From Chamaecrista fasciculata (taxonomy: Eukaryota > Streptophyta > Magnoliopsida > Fabales > Fabaceae), in the NCBI GenBank assembly GCA_003254925.1, contig QANZ01022661.1:143704-207703 (forward strand): 64,000 nucleotides of DNA, written 5' to 3'. The notes under the pieces were generated by a model. The model saw nothing but the letters and a program-made list of their open reading frames with translations, ran no database searches and had not been told where the DNA came from. Each line of letters starts with the position of its first letter. Positions within the stretch are counted from its first letter, which is position 1. Both the position numbers and the translations under genes were made by a program. Below are positions 32,065 through 45,099 of the stretch, piece by piece.

Positions 32065-34559
32065 ATGGAGACTTCTCTCAGATACCCAGGTGACTCCAAA
32101 ACTTTAAGAATCCACGCCAAGCAAAAGTTTTCCATCGACCCCAACACTCATTTGCAGGTTTCGCTTCCATTTTCATTCTCTTCTCCAATCTCTTACTTCC
32201 ATAATATTCACACCCCATCTCCTATCTCCTCCAATTTCTCAATTTCTTCTTTTCAACTGCATTTCCCCTTTCCCTAACATAACCTATTCCACTATTACTC
32301 TTATTTCTCTCTTTTCTCTATTTCTTTGAAATTTCCGCCAACATAATCGCGCCATTTTACTCAAAGTTTAACCTTCTGACTTCATTTATACTACAATTTG
32401 CTATTCTTCTCTTCTATCTCTTCCAGCTGCAAGGAGAGCTCGATACTAAATTCGGACGTCCAGCCTATTTTAGCGCTCAGATAAGGCATTTCTATACGGA
32501 TGTATGTCAGGAATTGTTTGTTATGCTCTTAAATTATCTCCTATTTATCATCCCTTTTTCATATTTCTTTTTTGTTTATCGGATTTCTTCTCTAGATTGA
32601 TACTTCTGGCAATCAATTGTAGTTATCAGCAACCCTTGGTGTAGGATTGCGATATGATAAACATGACAAGTTACGGTATACTGTACGTGGGAAGAAAGCA
32701 TTCCCTGTGACAAATGATGGACTCTTGACATTTAACATTAAGGGACGATCTGATGTTGACAAAGAGTTCAAAGAGGTAATGTTTTCATTTCCGTTTGTTG
32801 ATATTTTGAGCACAAGTGCTTCGTATGTTATAATGTTGGCACGGCATTTGTAAGTTTTCTCACACTACAAGACTTTATTGATTATTTTTGTTTTTTTGGC
32901 AGAGAAAGTCCAGTGGAGCTGCAGAGTTTTCATGGAGCATATTCAATTTTCAGAAGGACCAAGATGTCAGACTTAGAGTTGGCTACGAAGTATTTGAACA
33001 GGTATGAGCCCATTCCCCATTGAGTTACAGATTTATGAGGATGCTTTCCCCACCTATATTTACATTCGAACTCTGAACTTTATCTTAGGGACTCTATAGT
33101 TACCGACTTTGTTATGAAACTTATGCTTAAGCCAACTTTACTCGTGTACTATAAGTCTGAATTTGCTTTTCAATAGAGATGTTAATTAAAAATATTGGTG
33201 AGTGTTCTTTTAAAGGTGAAGTTTCTGGAAGTAATTGGTCCTCAACAAGATAGTGGAATCTTTTTAATTAAGTGTTGGAGAGTTTGATGCCCTTTCTGCC
33301 GCACTTATTCACAATGTGGTTTATGTGGAGGTGGGGGAAGGAACAATATATTTCAGTAGGGTTTTATTAGATTTAATCATCAAGAAAATAACTCTGAAGT
33401 GGGTTACAAGTTTCGTAAAGACAAGTTATAAAATCCCTTTAGATACACAAGTATGTCAACTTGTTGGGTTAAAGTTAACTTGGGTGGTGTCCGCAAAGGA
33501 AACTTTGGCAGTGCTAGTTAAGGACTTCTCTATAATTATAGGTAGACCAAATGTTCTTGTGGCAAAAGCTATGCGAGTTTGGGAAGGTCTATTGCTCTGC
33601 TGCTTGAACTTGATTCTTAAGACCTAAGGGTTGATCAGCATAGTAAACGGGAGGGTAGAGTTAATCAATCCATATGCCAAATGATCAGAATTCTAGGGGA
33701 GTTATTGATCCAGTCTCACTACCTGAGAGAAGGTAACTAGTGCTCTGACTTTCTAGAAAATGCCTGTCTTGAGCATAATCTGGGTAGGGGTTCTCCACCT
33801 GTAGAGATGAAGCTTCAGCTTTTTTGTTTTTGGGTCGATAAACCTTAAGCTTTTAAGTGATGCAGTGTCCTATGGTGTTTTGATCCCTCCGTAGTTCTTT
33901 ATGTAGTTTTCTTTTAGGGCTTATGGCCCCATTTCTTAACCCAGAGAAAAAACATATCTGTAGGTCCCCTCCTTACTAGGCTCTTGCCTTGTAGCATGTC
34001 TAATAGACTTATAAAACGTATTAAGGTTGCCACTTCACCGTATATACTCCTTACAATCTATCAATTTATTTACGTGGCTCTTGAGAAATAGCTGCTGTTG
34101 AATTGTTATAATCTGAGGATGGTAGAAACCTCTTTGCCTTTTGGGCGCTGGGTGTTGGAAGTGGAAGATATTCTGAATCTGAAATCGTTGATGATTATTT
34201 AGACGGAAATGATTTAAATAAACTTATTTATATTTTTTATCAGATTTTTCTAGTCATAAATTTTATTCTTTTTTTTTACAATGATTATATTTTTCTATTA
34301 TAACTAGTTTGTTATGTGTCTTATAATATCTTCAGCAATATAAGAAAGATATAAAAAAGATTATGTAAGATTAGTCCTATTTGAAAACTCTGTATTTTTA
34401 GTGACTGAATCCAATAGTTTGTTGTTCTGAATGTTGGCAAAGTCATTGTTTCTTTTTGTTAAAATGTTGTACCAGGTTCCGTATGTGCAGATCAGGGAGA
34501 ATAATTGGGTTTTTAATGCCGACTATAAAGGTAGATGGAATGTGAGATTTGACCTGTGA
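32065..34559 (+). CDS. OEP21: Chloroplast outer envelope pore protein 21 (OEP21)
   Basis: Five exons: 32065-32157, 32427-32501, 32623-32775, 32903-33001, 34476-34559; 167 residues, close to the known size of about 170-180. OEP21 is a small beta-barrel channel in the outer envelope of plastids that passes anions such as phosphorylated sugars and is regulated by ATP. There is no cleavable transit peptide, as expected for this protein. The sequence is recognised across its length: [56 protein letters not shown], then [19 protein letters not shown] and the end [15 protein letters not shown]. Alternating hydrophobic and polar residues fit beta strands. Intron 4 is unusually long (about 1.47 kb). 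Confidence 0.92.
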
Positions 34560-34746
34560 GGAAGGCAGAGAGCTTTTGCTGGACAGATGTGACTGTTGAA
34601 AACAAAGTATTCTGTCATTTTTATTCGACGTCTGCTACGATTAGAATCAATTTAATGTCAAGCTTTTGGGCCTTAATTGATTGATTGTTACAATTCTTAC
34701 CCACCTCCTTCCCATAAAAGAAACAAATCGACGGCCATTGCGGTCT

Positions 34747-34749
34747 CTT

Positions 34750-34820
<71 letters not shown>
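34747..34820. repeat. (CT)n-(AT)n microsatellite
   Basis: A run of about 28 CT units passes directly into TATATATATATATATATAT, about 190 bp 3' of the OEP21 stop. A likely length-polymorphic marker, and prone to assembly error. Confidence 0.9.
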
Positions 34821-34821
<1 letters not shown>

Positions 34822-36195
34822 GTAGGTCGACTTTTTTTAATTGTGTTATTTTCTTAGTAGAGTAATTTTTCTGAAAAAGTTATTAACTGAATAAGGTGCA
34901 TACAAAAGTAAGAGGAGTATTTGCCTTGTGTATTTGGCCATATTTTGGCATATTTCTCATAGGATATAGATTTAATACAAAGTGAAGTATATGAAGGTAT
35001 TTTTTGTATAGGACTAAGTTTAGGTAAAGTTTATGTCTTTGTTATAAAATTTATTAATAAAATAAAACACATGGCAAATAATTGTTGTATGATTAATCAT
35101 ATTAATGAGAATATATATAATTAGTTTTTATATGACTTATTGTAAAATATAAATGAAAGGCAGGAATGCGAGTAATTGAACACAATGAGAAGAAAATGTA
35201 TCATAATGGTGTTTGCATCAATTTCGTTGTTGTGGTTAGTTGTGCAGTTGTGCCGATGAATGGTTGGTGTAGATATATACTATAAAGCAAGGAAAGAAAG
35301 CATACTTTGAAGAAGATATTTGGTAGTGTCTCTGAAGTGGTGTGAGGAAGAGTACAGAGCTAGCTATGATATTTTAAAGAAAGCATACTTTACTTTATTT
35401 TATTTTTTTAGTTAAATTAAATTCCACTCTCTTATTTGAATTGGATAGTAAAGAGGGGAGGAAAGTAGAGAGTATTGAGATATTCTCTTTATTTGAAAAA
35501 TTGTAAATTGAAGGGAAAGATAATGAGATATTAATTTTTAATTAATTATTCTTCTCTTTTCTTTACAAATTTCTAAGTATCTTAAATTCAAATATTTTGA
35601 AAGAGACACTAACATAGAGGATATGAAGAATGTTAATTTTTTTCCCCCTTTCCCTCCAATCTCTTTCAATCTCTTCCTTCCCCTCTTGATTGATTTATGT
35701 TAATCAGTTAATGTTTGATTTGTCTTCTATCAGTTCTATGTACAAGCTTTGTCTTCTTTCCCACTTTACAAGTACTGTTTTCCCCCACATTCGCCACTCG
35801 CTACCCTACCCCTCATTTTAGAATATTCACATGTTATTCTGTTCCTTTCGAAGAATTATTAAAGTAATATGTCGATAAATACACAATATGAAAGCATCGA
35901 TTACCAACAAGAAAAAATTAAAAATGGAAGCCTGGTCTTGGGAATCACATCATCAAAACTTGCAATCAATAAATGATAAAACAAGGATACCGCTTATACG
36001 TTGCTGGCAAACATGTAATATATGTATCCCAATGGATTGACAAGAGGGGTACCGATGATAATGGTGAGGTGATTGTGGAGGGTAATTTATAGCGGTGAAC
36101 CATATTATTATAGTACTAACGAATGTATATATATGTTGGTTTGGTTGGAGCCTGGCTTTGAGGTTTGAGGTTTGGCATTCATTGAAATTGAATGG
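34821..36195. other. Intergenic region between convergent OEP21 and sugar transporter genes
   Basis: AT-rich. It holds a partly inverted stretch at about 35395-35650 (GA-rich then CT-rich) that may be an old transposon. The part next to 36195 is the probable 3' UTR of the sugar transporter. No coding frame. Confidence 0.45.
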
Positions 36196-38831
36196 TTAAT
36201 TATTCTTGGCAGCTTGTGAAGCACCAACAGCGAAGAATTGAGTGATGACTTCAAGGGGCATGGCTTTGGTTTCAGGAACCTTGAAAAACACAAAAACCAA
36301 GGAAATGACACAGAAACAACCATAGATTCCGAAAATGCCAGCGAGTCCAATGGAATCAAGCATGATAGCAACGGTGTAAGTAACAATGATGTCTCCAGTC
36401 CAATACACCAAGGAACATATGGTAATGCAGAGACCACGAACCCTTGTTGGGAATATCTCAGAGCATAGTATATTTGGGATTGGTCCATACGCCGTAACGA
36501 ACACACAAAAATACACCACAACGCATATTGTTGAAATCACTGCACGTGCAACACTTCCCAACGACACTGTGTTTCCAATTACCAGTATGATCAGCGACGC
36601 TATCAGAATTGGGATGGTAACCAGTAGAAGCTTCCTGCAATTAAGCAACATACATATATAAGTCCATTTTTGTGTACACAAACTGTTTAATTAATTACGT
36701 ACCTTCTGCCTGCGACATCCATCAATCTCATCCCTAAAGCGATACAAGGAAGCATGACCAAGGTTGTGAATGCACTTATAAGGAAGGAAGCAGATTCAGT
36801 ACCAAGCCCCAAGTCTTCAAGAAGAACTTCAACCCCTGCGTCTTCAAGGATTTGAGGGGTGTAATATAGAACCCCGTTTATCCCAGAAAACTGCACATAT
36901 AAACAACCACAATTAATATCTTAACTATTCCATGAATGATTTCATATGAATTGTAGGTACCTGCTGAAGTATTTGAATTGCCATGCCAACAAACAATGCA
37001 CGCTTGATACCAGGTTCTAGAAGAGCCTTCCAAATGGGGAGTTTAGAAGCAGTGAGAGATGGATGAGTGGAGTAAATAGCAGTGTGGCTTACCAATGCAG
37101 CAGCCTGCACTAACCCACCTTCATCATCAACCCCATTATTATTATCTCCCTTTTGTTGATGCAAATACACCCTTTTCAACTCTCCATCTTTCTTCCCTTC
37201 CTCATATTTCCATGCCAATTGCCACCCTCCTCCCACACCTTCTCCTACACCTTGAATCATACTACTATGATGCCTTATCATACTCGATGCCCCTTTCTCC
37301 ACAGCCACACTTGTTGTTTGTCTTGATATCAATGGACTCCTCACATTGTTCTCATTCTCATTCTCAGACTCCTCCTCTTCCTCCCTTTGGCTCTCTTCAT
37401 CCCACTGCTCTTGTTTCCTTCCTTCGCCGGCCGCCGTGCTCACCATGCTCCCGAAATTCGGAAACAAATTAAACATACTCCCTCCTCCTGTTTCTGACAT
37501 CTTCTCATGCACACTTCCAAAAAGTGTCACCAATGGATCCACTGGCAGCCCTGCTATACTACTCCCCTGCCTTGAAACCCCTTTAACTGGCTTAGCAACC
37601 CAAGACAATCCTGCTTCTGATCCATATAATCTTACCTTTTCTTTATCCTCAACACTTAATTCACCATTATCCTCATTTATTATGTACTCCTCTATACTTG
37701 CTTCTCCTCCAATCCCAAGACCCTCCACCAACAAAGCCATCTCAGCATCCACATCTTGAGTCTCCCCTCGCAGTTTTTGAAGCACAATCTTAGCCTCAAC
37801 CATCCTGCCTTTGCTCACTAACCATCTAGGAGACTCGGGCAAGTAAAAAACAGCAACAACAATATATAAAAGAGAAGGAATAGAAAGAACACCAAGCATA
37901 ATTCTCCAATTAGGTGAAGATGCGAGTGACATTCCAAAGATCATACAGTATGATAAGAACATTGCTCCAGAACCAGCAAACTGTGGGAGTGTGTTCAATG
38001 TTCCTCTGATTTCAGTAGGAGCAGTCTCGGAAATGTACAAAGGGATCAATGTGACTGCGAGACCAATCCCAAATCCATCGAGTACTCTTCCTAAGCATAA
38101 AACGTATACGTTGGGAGACCATACCATTACTAATCCACTCACGAAATATAGTATCGATGAGGCTATTAGCATTGGACGCCGACCTATCCAATCGGAAACA
38201 GGACCTGACCATAATGTGATTATGGTTGCTCCGATCAGCGACGCCGCCACCACCAGACCTTCCACGTCTGATCCCAAATCGAACTCTTTTTCTGCGTATA
38301 CGATCGCACCTTCGTCCATCCACATACATCAATTACAAATTATAAATATCGCTCGCTTTAAGTTTTTCAATTTAGTTACTTAATGTGAAAGATGTAATTA
38401 CAACCAATATTTTTTTAAGCAATGGGTTTTTCTCAAATAAAGTCTTCCCAACAATATCAACAAGTGTTTGGTGTAGTCGTTTGGCGAGTTACAGTCTAGT
38501 CTAGGGAGATGACCTAGGTTCGATCTTTGGAGTTGACATTATTAGAAGAGTTTTGATTGTTTCAGAGACCCGAATGGAATTAGTATATAAGGATCAAGTT
38601 ATTAATTTAGTTGTATATCCCTGCCCTGTTTTCTGGGGAATTATATATATGATTCTAGCCCATGGACACAAATTACTAAAAAAAAGGAAAGGGAAATTAG
38701 GAAGTGGATTCGAAAATGGAAATGAGAATGAAAATGAAAGTAGAGTGAGTACCAGCAATGGCAGCATTATCCCATCCCTGTAGGAAATTCCCGATGGTAG
38801 CAGCAATAGCCACCACTACAGCTCCTCTCAT
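36196..38831 (-). CDS. Tonoplast sugar transporter (TMT/TST, monosaccharide-sensing protein type)
   Basis: Four exons on the minus strand: 38831-38753, 38309-36961, 36890-36703, 36634-36196; 684 residues. These proteins move sugars into the vacuole across the tonoplast in exchange for protons. Twelve transmembrane segments of the major facilitator superfamily are split by a very large hydrophilic central loop, the mark of this family. Visible motifs are GNFLQGWDNAAIAG at the start, DWIGRRPM (about 69-73), LPESPRWLVSKGRM (about 184), the loop phrases LVEGLGIGGEASIEEYI and DPLVTLFGSVHEKM, an acidic run of Glu/Asn, SPLISRQTTS, then QFSGINGVLYYTPQILE, NILCSEIFPTRVRG and VPETKAMPLEVI. The start is the ATG giving MRGAVVVAIAATIGN. 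It is slightly shorter than the usual 720-740 residues, mainly in the loop. Likely TST1/TST2 relative. Confidence 0.95.
38461..38560 (+). repeat. Possible tRNA-derived SINE head in sugar transporter intron 1
   Basis: TGGTGTAGTCGTTTGG resembles an internal RNA polymerase III A box, and GGTTCGATC about 45 bp later resembles a B box. The segment does not fold as a full tRNA that I can see. It lies antisense to the host gene. I could not define the 3' end or a target duplication, so this is a candidate only. Confidence 0.35.
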
Positions 38832-41120
38832 TTCTTCTTTCTAACTCACTCAAAATTTCAAACTAGTACGTACAATTCAACCAACGTGCTGCTATAGCTT
38901 TATCTAGTTGCCTCACACAACACAACCCAACCTGCTAAAGAATCAACAAGAGTCCGGATATATCATCAGTACATACTGACTACTTGGAATAAGCTCTTCT
39001 TCAAAACACTATGTATTTCATATATAAAAGCACAAAAATCGCATTTTGAATCAAGTCAAATAGAAGAGAGACTGAAACAGAGAGCATATATATAATACCT
39101 GCACATACGGGTCCTTGATCACTTGGGACTTGCAAGTAGCAAGAAACAGAACAAATAAATAGAGAGAGAGACAAATTGGATGGAATTACTTGTGTCCACG
39201 GTATCACAATGTGATCATATTCATCATTGGCTCTCTCACTCCTTCCTATTTCATATATTCTTTATTTCTCTTCCATTCCAATTTCAACATAAAATATTAT
39301 GCTATTAGATATCTCTCATACAACTGAATATATAATATAAGCACAGTACACACAATGACGCACTTTTACTTCTATAATGTACAACGTTAAGTTACTTGGT
39401 ATGACACCAAAAAGTGATCTTGGATCATCTTCATTACCTACCTACTCGTCCTTTTGATGGGGCTTTCCGTTGCCCCCCTACTCCTTTTTTACAGTGTACC
39501 TTATGAATGGAAAATCTCAATTTCATTACCACTACTTCCTTATATCCTATCATTAGATATTAACTAGCAAACCTATGTATTATTGGATTCTTATTCTTAT
39601 CAACTTAATCTGAGGAAACAAAGATCCTCAATTCGGACACTTAACTTGCCCTAATTATTGGGTTTTAGTTTAGTGCAGTACCAGCCAGTCAAAGTCAAAC
39701 CAACACACAAAAACCTAACTTTCCAATATCAAGTGGAAGCATGGATACCACATGCAATTCAATCTCAATGAAAGAAACGTACAACAAATTGGAATCAACA
39801 ACCACACAATACTGATACAGCTTCCTTCTTTCCGTTGCCAATCTCTCCTCTATGTATTTATATATATGTGTGTAATATAACATGCATGTTACTTATGCAC
39901 GTTAAGTGTCTTTCTATATATAGGGACGCCTCTTAATAATTACCATTATTTCCCACAACAAGATGGTTGGGGTTGCTTATGAGCATTCAAATTGTTATTA
40001 TTTTATTCACTCCATTTTTGAGTTTTACCATGAACTGTAATGATGATATAACAAAATATGATACTAAATATAAAAATTATCTTTTGCCAACTATATTAAA
40101 TTAGGAGTAAATTAATAATTTAGTTCTCGAAAAATGGTAGATTTCTCAATTTATTCCCTAAAAGATAATTATAAAATTTGATCTTAAAAGATATACTTTT
40201 TTTAATCAATTTAGTCATTTTTGTTAAAGATACTCATTAAGTAATAACAACTCTAACTTAATTTTTGAGCAAAAAAAAAAACTCTAACTTAATTTTAAAT
40301 TTTGTTGATATATTATACTCAATAGTTGATATTAACTGTTAATTTTGAATTGATATCCAAATAAAATTACCAAATTAATTTCAATTGTATCTTTGGGAGA
40401 CTAAATTTTATAATTTCATCTTTTAAATAATAATTGTTAAATTTCTCTTTAAGTTAGTTATCATAATTCTATTTATCGTATTGTTAATGAAGGATCCGTA
40501 TTAATTAACTTTGAAGCGGGGAACGACAAAGAAGGGCCCAACCAATAGGCAATATTTTATATTTTTGTCAACAACCAATAGGCAAAAGGTAGGAAGCCAT
40601 TTAATTTGTCTGTCCTTATCAAGAAAACCTAATTCACAACAATCGGAACCTTGGAACCTTTTTATTTTTTTTCAGAAAAACTTCTTGTTTCCACTTTCAC
40701 ATTTGCAATGAGGCCCGATACTGGGACCATCATTTTGGAAACTCGTATACATATTTGGGCTTGGGCTAACACACCTTGCGAATAGCATGAGTGATAAGAT
40801 ATATGTATTAGCTCTCGAAAAAGTGCTCGCATCGATCATTCATTCATGGCTTCATTCACGTATGTCATCTTGAATAATATATATGATGGTATGATTGTTT
40901 TCAACATCAAAATCTAAGAACTAACACAACATGGAGTGCACGTTATTGTTTGTATCCATTGGTGTTGTACCACATAATTAAGTCATGTGATTTTTTTTAT
41001 GCTTTAATATAAAGGGAGCTTAAAGAACCTGCCTTAAAGACTACTACTCTGTATATACCCCCGAGTACAAACTTCACTTGACTTTAAAGCGACAGTGTTA
41101 AATATTATAAGCCGCCATTG
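38832..41120. other. Intergenic region between divergent sugar transporter and XCP genes
   Basis: Contains the promoter and leader of the transporter (-) near 38832-39250 and the XCP promoter at the right. A degenerate, partly inverted transposon-like stretch lies at about 40106-40455 ('taataatttagttctcg' versus 'gagactaaattttataattt'). No gene seen. Confidence 0.45.
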
Positions 41121-41130
41121 CTATATAAAG
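41121..41130 (+). promoter_or_regulatory. Candidate TATA box of the XCP gene
   Basis: CTATATAAAG lies about 105-115 bp upstream of the chosen ATG at 41235. A strong motif at ordinary spacing. Confidence 0.55.
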
Positions 41131-41234
41131 CACCCCTCCCTCTCGTCTTTGTTCATCCATTATCCCCTATCATTCCTAATTAATTGTATTGAGAATTGAA
41201 ATCATCATCATCATCAAATTCAAAGGCTATCATC

Positions 41235-43124
41235 ATGGGTTTGTGGAAAATAGTAGTGGGTGCTTGTTGTATGTGGATGTGTGTATCGTTGGCAATGGGG
41301 CGTGATCACTCAATCGTAGGGTATTCACCAGAAGACTTGACGTCCATGGATAAGCTCATCGAGCTATTCGAGTCATGGATGGCCAAACACGGCAAAATTT
41401 ACGAGACTATTGAGGAAAAACTTAGAAGGTTCGACATATTCAAGGATAATTTGAAGCATATCGATGAGAGGAATAAGGCGGTGAGTAATTACTGGCTGGG
41501 CCTGAATGAATTTGCTGATTTGACACACCACGAGTTCAAGAACATGTATCTTGGGCTCAGGCCCACCACAACAGGCCCACGGGAATCCGAATCATTCAGT
41601 TATGAACACGTGAGCCTTGTAGATTTGCCCAAGTCTGTGGATTGGAGAAAGAAAGGTGCTGTCACCAATGTCAAGAACCAAGGTTCATGTGGTAAGCAAA
41701 ACCAACTAATTATATTTAGTTGGTCAAAGGGACATTTTGGTAGTGTTTTAATATTTATTTTGGTCGATTATGTTTTAAAATGTTCAAACTGGTTTTAAAT
41801 ATTAACAAAATATTTCATTTTGGTCCTATACATTGGTAAAGTGTTTCATTTTGGTCCCAAGCCATTGAATTTGGTCATATTTCTCTAGTATCTCATTTCA
41901 AGTTCAAAGAACTTGTTAAAAGGAACTCGTAGCTCTGAATTCGTCGCATTTAAATTCAAAATGAGAGAGATATGATCAACTTTATTTGTTTGACCATGAA
42001 AAAAGTGATATATTTTTTGGATTGATTTGATCTCGTTTGCTAACGACCCCAATTGGATAGAGAAAGTACTATTTAAAAACAATACGTAGCTCTAAACTCG
42101 TCACGTTTTGAACTTGAAACGAGTCATATTCAATAGTTTGGGATCAAAATGAAACAATTTGTCAATATTTAGGATCAATTTGAACATTTTGAAATATAAT
42201 GAACCAAAATAACCTTAGGGCTAACATTTAGGACCAAAATAATCCTTTAACCTATAAGTTAGTTAATCTACGTACTCTCATGACATATACATAAATGGTT
42301 GGACTTGGATTTGAAATTGCAGGTAGTTGCTGGGCATTTTCGACGGTTGCAGCAGTTGAAGGAATAAACCAGATAGTGACGGGGAATCTGACGTCACTGT
42401 CGGAGCAAGAATTGATAGATTGTGACAGAACATACAACAATGGGTGTAATGGGGGACTCATGGACTATGCATTTTCTTATATAATGGAGAATGGAGGACT
42501 CCATAAGGAAGATGACTATCCTTACATCATGGAGGAAGGCAGTTGTGAAAGTGAGACCAGAAAGGGTGGTTCTGACGTTGTCACCATTAGCGGTTACCAT
42601 GATGTCCCTCAGAACAACGAACAGAGCTTGTTGAAGGCACTCGCTAACCAACCCCTTAGTGTCGCCATTGAGGCTTCTGCCAGGGATTTCCAATTTTACA
42701 GCGGGGTACGTATATATACTTATTTCCAATTTTATCCTCTTCTACAAAACAAGGTATTTTTGAAAGGTGAGGGTATCAAAATATTAAGATCAGGATACCA
42801 AACTGGAACTTTTAAAAGAATATGATAGCAAAGTGTAATTTACTCTTAATTACATATATGTTTGGTCAAAGTTTCATTTTGGTCCTAATAATGAATGAAT
42901 GAAAACAGGGTGTATTCGATGGGCATTGCGGGAGTGCACTAGATCACGGGGTGGCAGCAGTTGGATACGGGACATCGAAAGGGTTGGATTATATAATAGT
43001 GAAGAACTCGTGGGGACCAAAATGGGGAGAAAAAGGATACATTCGGATGAAGAGAAATACTGGCAAGCCTGAGGGCAAATGTGGTATCAACAAGATGGCT
43101 TCTTATCCCACCAAGAAACTTTAA
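41235..43124 (+). CDS. XCP2: Papain-type cysteine protease, xylem cysteine peptidase (XCP1/XCP2-like)
   Basis: Three exons: 41235-41691, 42323-42705, 42909-43124; 351 residues. XCPs are vacuolar proteases of differentiating xylem vessels, where they digest cell contents during programmed death. The ATG at 41235 gives a signal peptide of about 22 residues; the frame upstream to 41196 has only a TTG. The inhibitory prodomain carries a perfect ERFNIN motif ([20 protein letters not shown]) and starts [10 protein letters not shown], characteristic of XCPs. The mature enzyme begins near LPKSVDW (about 131). The oxyanion Gln149, catalytic Cys155 in GSCGSCW, His293 in LDHGVAAVG and Asn313 in KNSWG are all present. 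No C-terminal granulin domain. Intron 1 lies two residues before the catalytic Cys and contains a foldback element. Confidence 0.93.
41722..42252. mobile_element. Foldback element in XCP intron 1
   Basis: Ends GGTCAAAGGGACATTTTGG and CCAAAATAATCCTTTAACC, with inverted 'ttggtcctatacattggtaaagtg' type motifs inside. Flanks TATTTAGTT / TATAAGTTA are similar but not identical, so an aged Mutator-like target duplication is possible. Part of a second, broken element appears in intron 2 (about 42755-42845, ending 'caaagtgtaatttactc'). Confidence 0.6.
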
Positions 43125-43312
43125 TTTCTCTCTCTTTCTTTCTGTGTCTTTTCTTTCAATTCTCCATCCTCGTTCATTCATAAATGAATAAATCACCCAT
43201 CCAACATCTATCTCTGTAACTGTTCTATATAACAATCAATATATATGATCAACTACCCACATTTACTTGATTTCCATCTTCTTTACAATATTCTTACATG
43301 CATATACCAGTG

Positions 43313-43546
43313 TAATTGGACACATCATATCATGCACCCAAATAATACCAGTGCGGCCTTCTCTCATAACTCATAATTCCCAACGTCTACCAACCGTCTT
43401 TTTATTTGCAAACGCAATTCANTCTTTCTTTTACGCTTAATTGGACACATCATATCATGCACCCAAATAATACCAGTGCGGCCTTCTCTCATAACTCATA
43501 ATTCCCAACGTCTACCAACCGTCTTTTTATTTGCAAACGCAATTCA
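43313..43546. repeat. 109-bp perfect direct duplication around a single N
   Basis: The 109 bases at 43313-43421 recur exactly at 43438-43546, separated by 16 bases that begin with the N at 43422. Exact identity next to an N points to an unresolved overlap in the assembly rather than a real tandem duplication. Confidence 0.85.
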
Positions 43547-43886
43547 CACCACCCATTTTTTCTAGCTACCAGTTATTTGATTCCATCATGCCACTCAACA
43601 ATTCCATTCATAATAATAATAATACTACATTTACTATTACTATTATATATAATCTTAAGCTCTCTAATCTTTACACTTCAAAATCATATTCTATACTATA
43701 CTATATTATATGATTTTAGAGTTTTCTGATTCTTAATCTCTAAAATCATATAACATTAACATATATAAATATATAATAATATACTAATTTAAAAACAAAC
43801 ACAAGATAGTGGGAAAAGTTAGTGAAAAATTAATTAACGTCTCATCATTTTTATGTATAAATACATAAACTAGAGGTGGGACTTTA
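43547..43886. other. Non-coding spacer
   Basis: AT-rich, with ATA-type microsatellite stretches (about 43610-43720). Nothing coding. Confidence 0.4.
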
Positions 43887-44627
43887 GGGGGCGTTTGGTA
43901 CACAGATTATTTTTTCATTCCCGGTAATCATATTCCCAGGAATAAGATTCCCAGGATTATAAGAATGTCTATTGGGATAAGTTAAAATAATCTTAGGATT
44001 ATTTTGCAATATTCTCAGGAATATTACAATCTTGTGTTTGGTTCAACTTTGATATTCCTGGGAATGTTTAATACTTTTACAAATATGCCCTTGACTTTTT
44101 ATTCTCAACTAATAGCTTATCAAAAGTAAAAATTCTTCAAAATAATTCATGAGAAAAATACTTTATCATAAAGAAATAATTATATCATAATTAAAATTTT
44201 TAAATAGTATTAATATATTCATGAGAAAAATACTATTTCATAACACAATATCCATAATTCTCAACATAATAAAATTGTCTAAAAAAAGTCTCACTCAAAA
44301 TAACAAGAAATAAAATTTCATACTACTTATGAGAATGACAAATATGAAAAGTGACAAGGGTTTGTAGAGAAAGAATTAATTAGTGGAAATTAATTAGGGG
44401 TAATATAGTCATTTTGGATGGAAAAAAATAATGTCATTTCATGGGATTAGACTAATCCCACCCTCTAGGGTGGGATTAAAAAATAGTAATTTTAAGAAAT
44501 TATGCTACTTCTGGGAATACAATATTCTTGAGACAAATTTTCCAATCCGCGTACCAAACACAAAATTACTCTAGTCCGAAGCTCATAATCCCGAGACTAT
44601 TTTTCTAATCCGTGTACCAAACGCCTC
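43887..44627. mobile_element. PIF/Harbinger-type MITE
   Basis: A 741-bp element with ends GGGGGCGTTTGGTACACAG and CGTGTACCAAACGCCTC, flanked by TTA on both sides (43884-43886 and 44628-44630). The TTA target and the GCGTTTGGTA-type terminus fit PIF/Harbinger MITEs. Inner repeats of 'attcccaggaat' also pair with motifs in the other half. No transposase frame. Confidence 0.82.
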
Positions 44628-44630
44628 TTA

Positions 44631-45099
44631 CGGTCTATATTAAAAAGAACACATTTGAACCATGCGGTGCCACATGGCACGATTGGTTGGCACAAGATGG
44701 AACTCGCATCACAGTATTGTGAAAACAAAATAATATTTTTGTTTTTTTTAAAAAAAAAACATTCACTATGGGTCTAGTAACTAGTTATAACATTAGCAAA
44801 TTTAGCATAAGCAAACATTAAATACACCACAGTTAATAATACAGGTCAAGCGGAATCATAGCCTAGACTAGACAGAAAATACTACTAGGAGCACATCCTA
44901 CTCACGTGGTTTCTTCAGGTCCAATAGCCTATCACTTCAAATTTAGATACCATACTACATACACCCCTTCTTCAACTAATACTTACAACAAAGCTGATAT
45001 TACAGATGTGTCTCTCAAGCTCTAAACGAAGGTTGAGAGACTAGTGTAGAGCCCATGCCTACTACATAAATTAGTGAATTAGTAAGAAGACACCAATTT
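44631..45099. other. Spacer and 3' UTR of the AHL gene
   Basis: The part from about 44770 on is probably the 3' UTR of the minus-strand AHL gene. No coding frame. Confidence 0.4.

Noticed and set aside
37095..38383. Several plus-strand open frames of 125-137 codons
   Set aside because: They are shadows of the large sugar transporter exon on the minus strand.
38461..38560. Functional tRNA gene
   Set aside because: Only the A and B box-like motifs are visible; I could not fold acceptor and anticodon stems.
41196..41234. Longer start for the XCP protease
   Set aside because: The first codon there is TTG; the ATG at 41235 gives a normal signal peptide.
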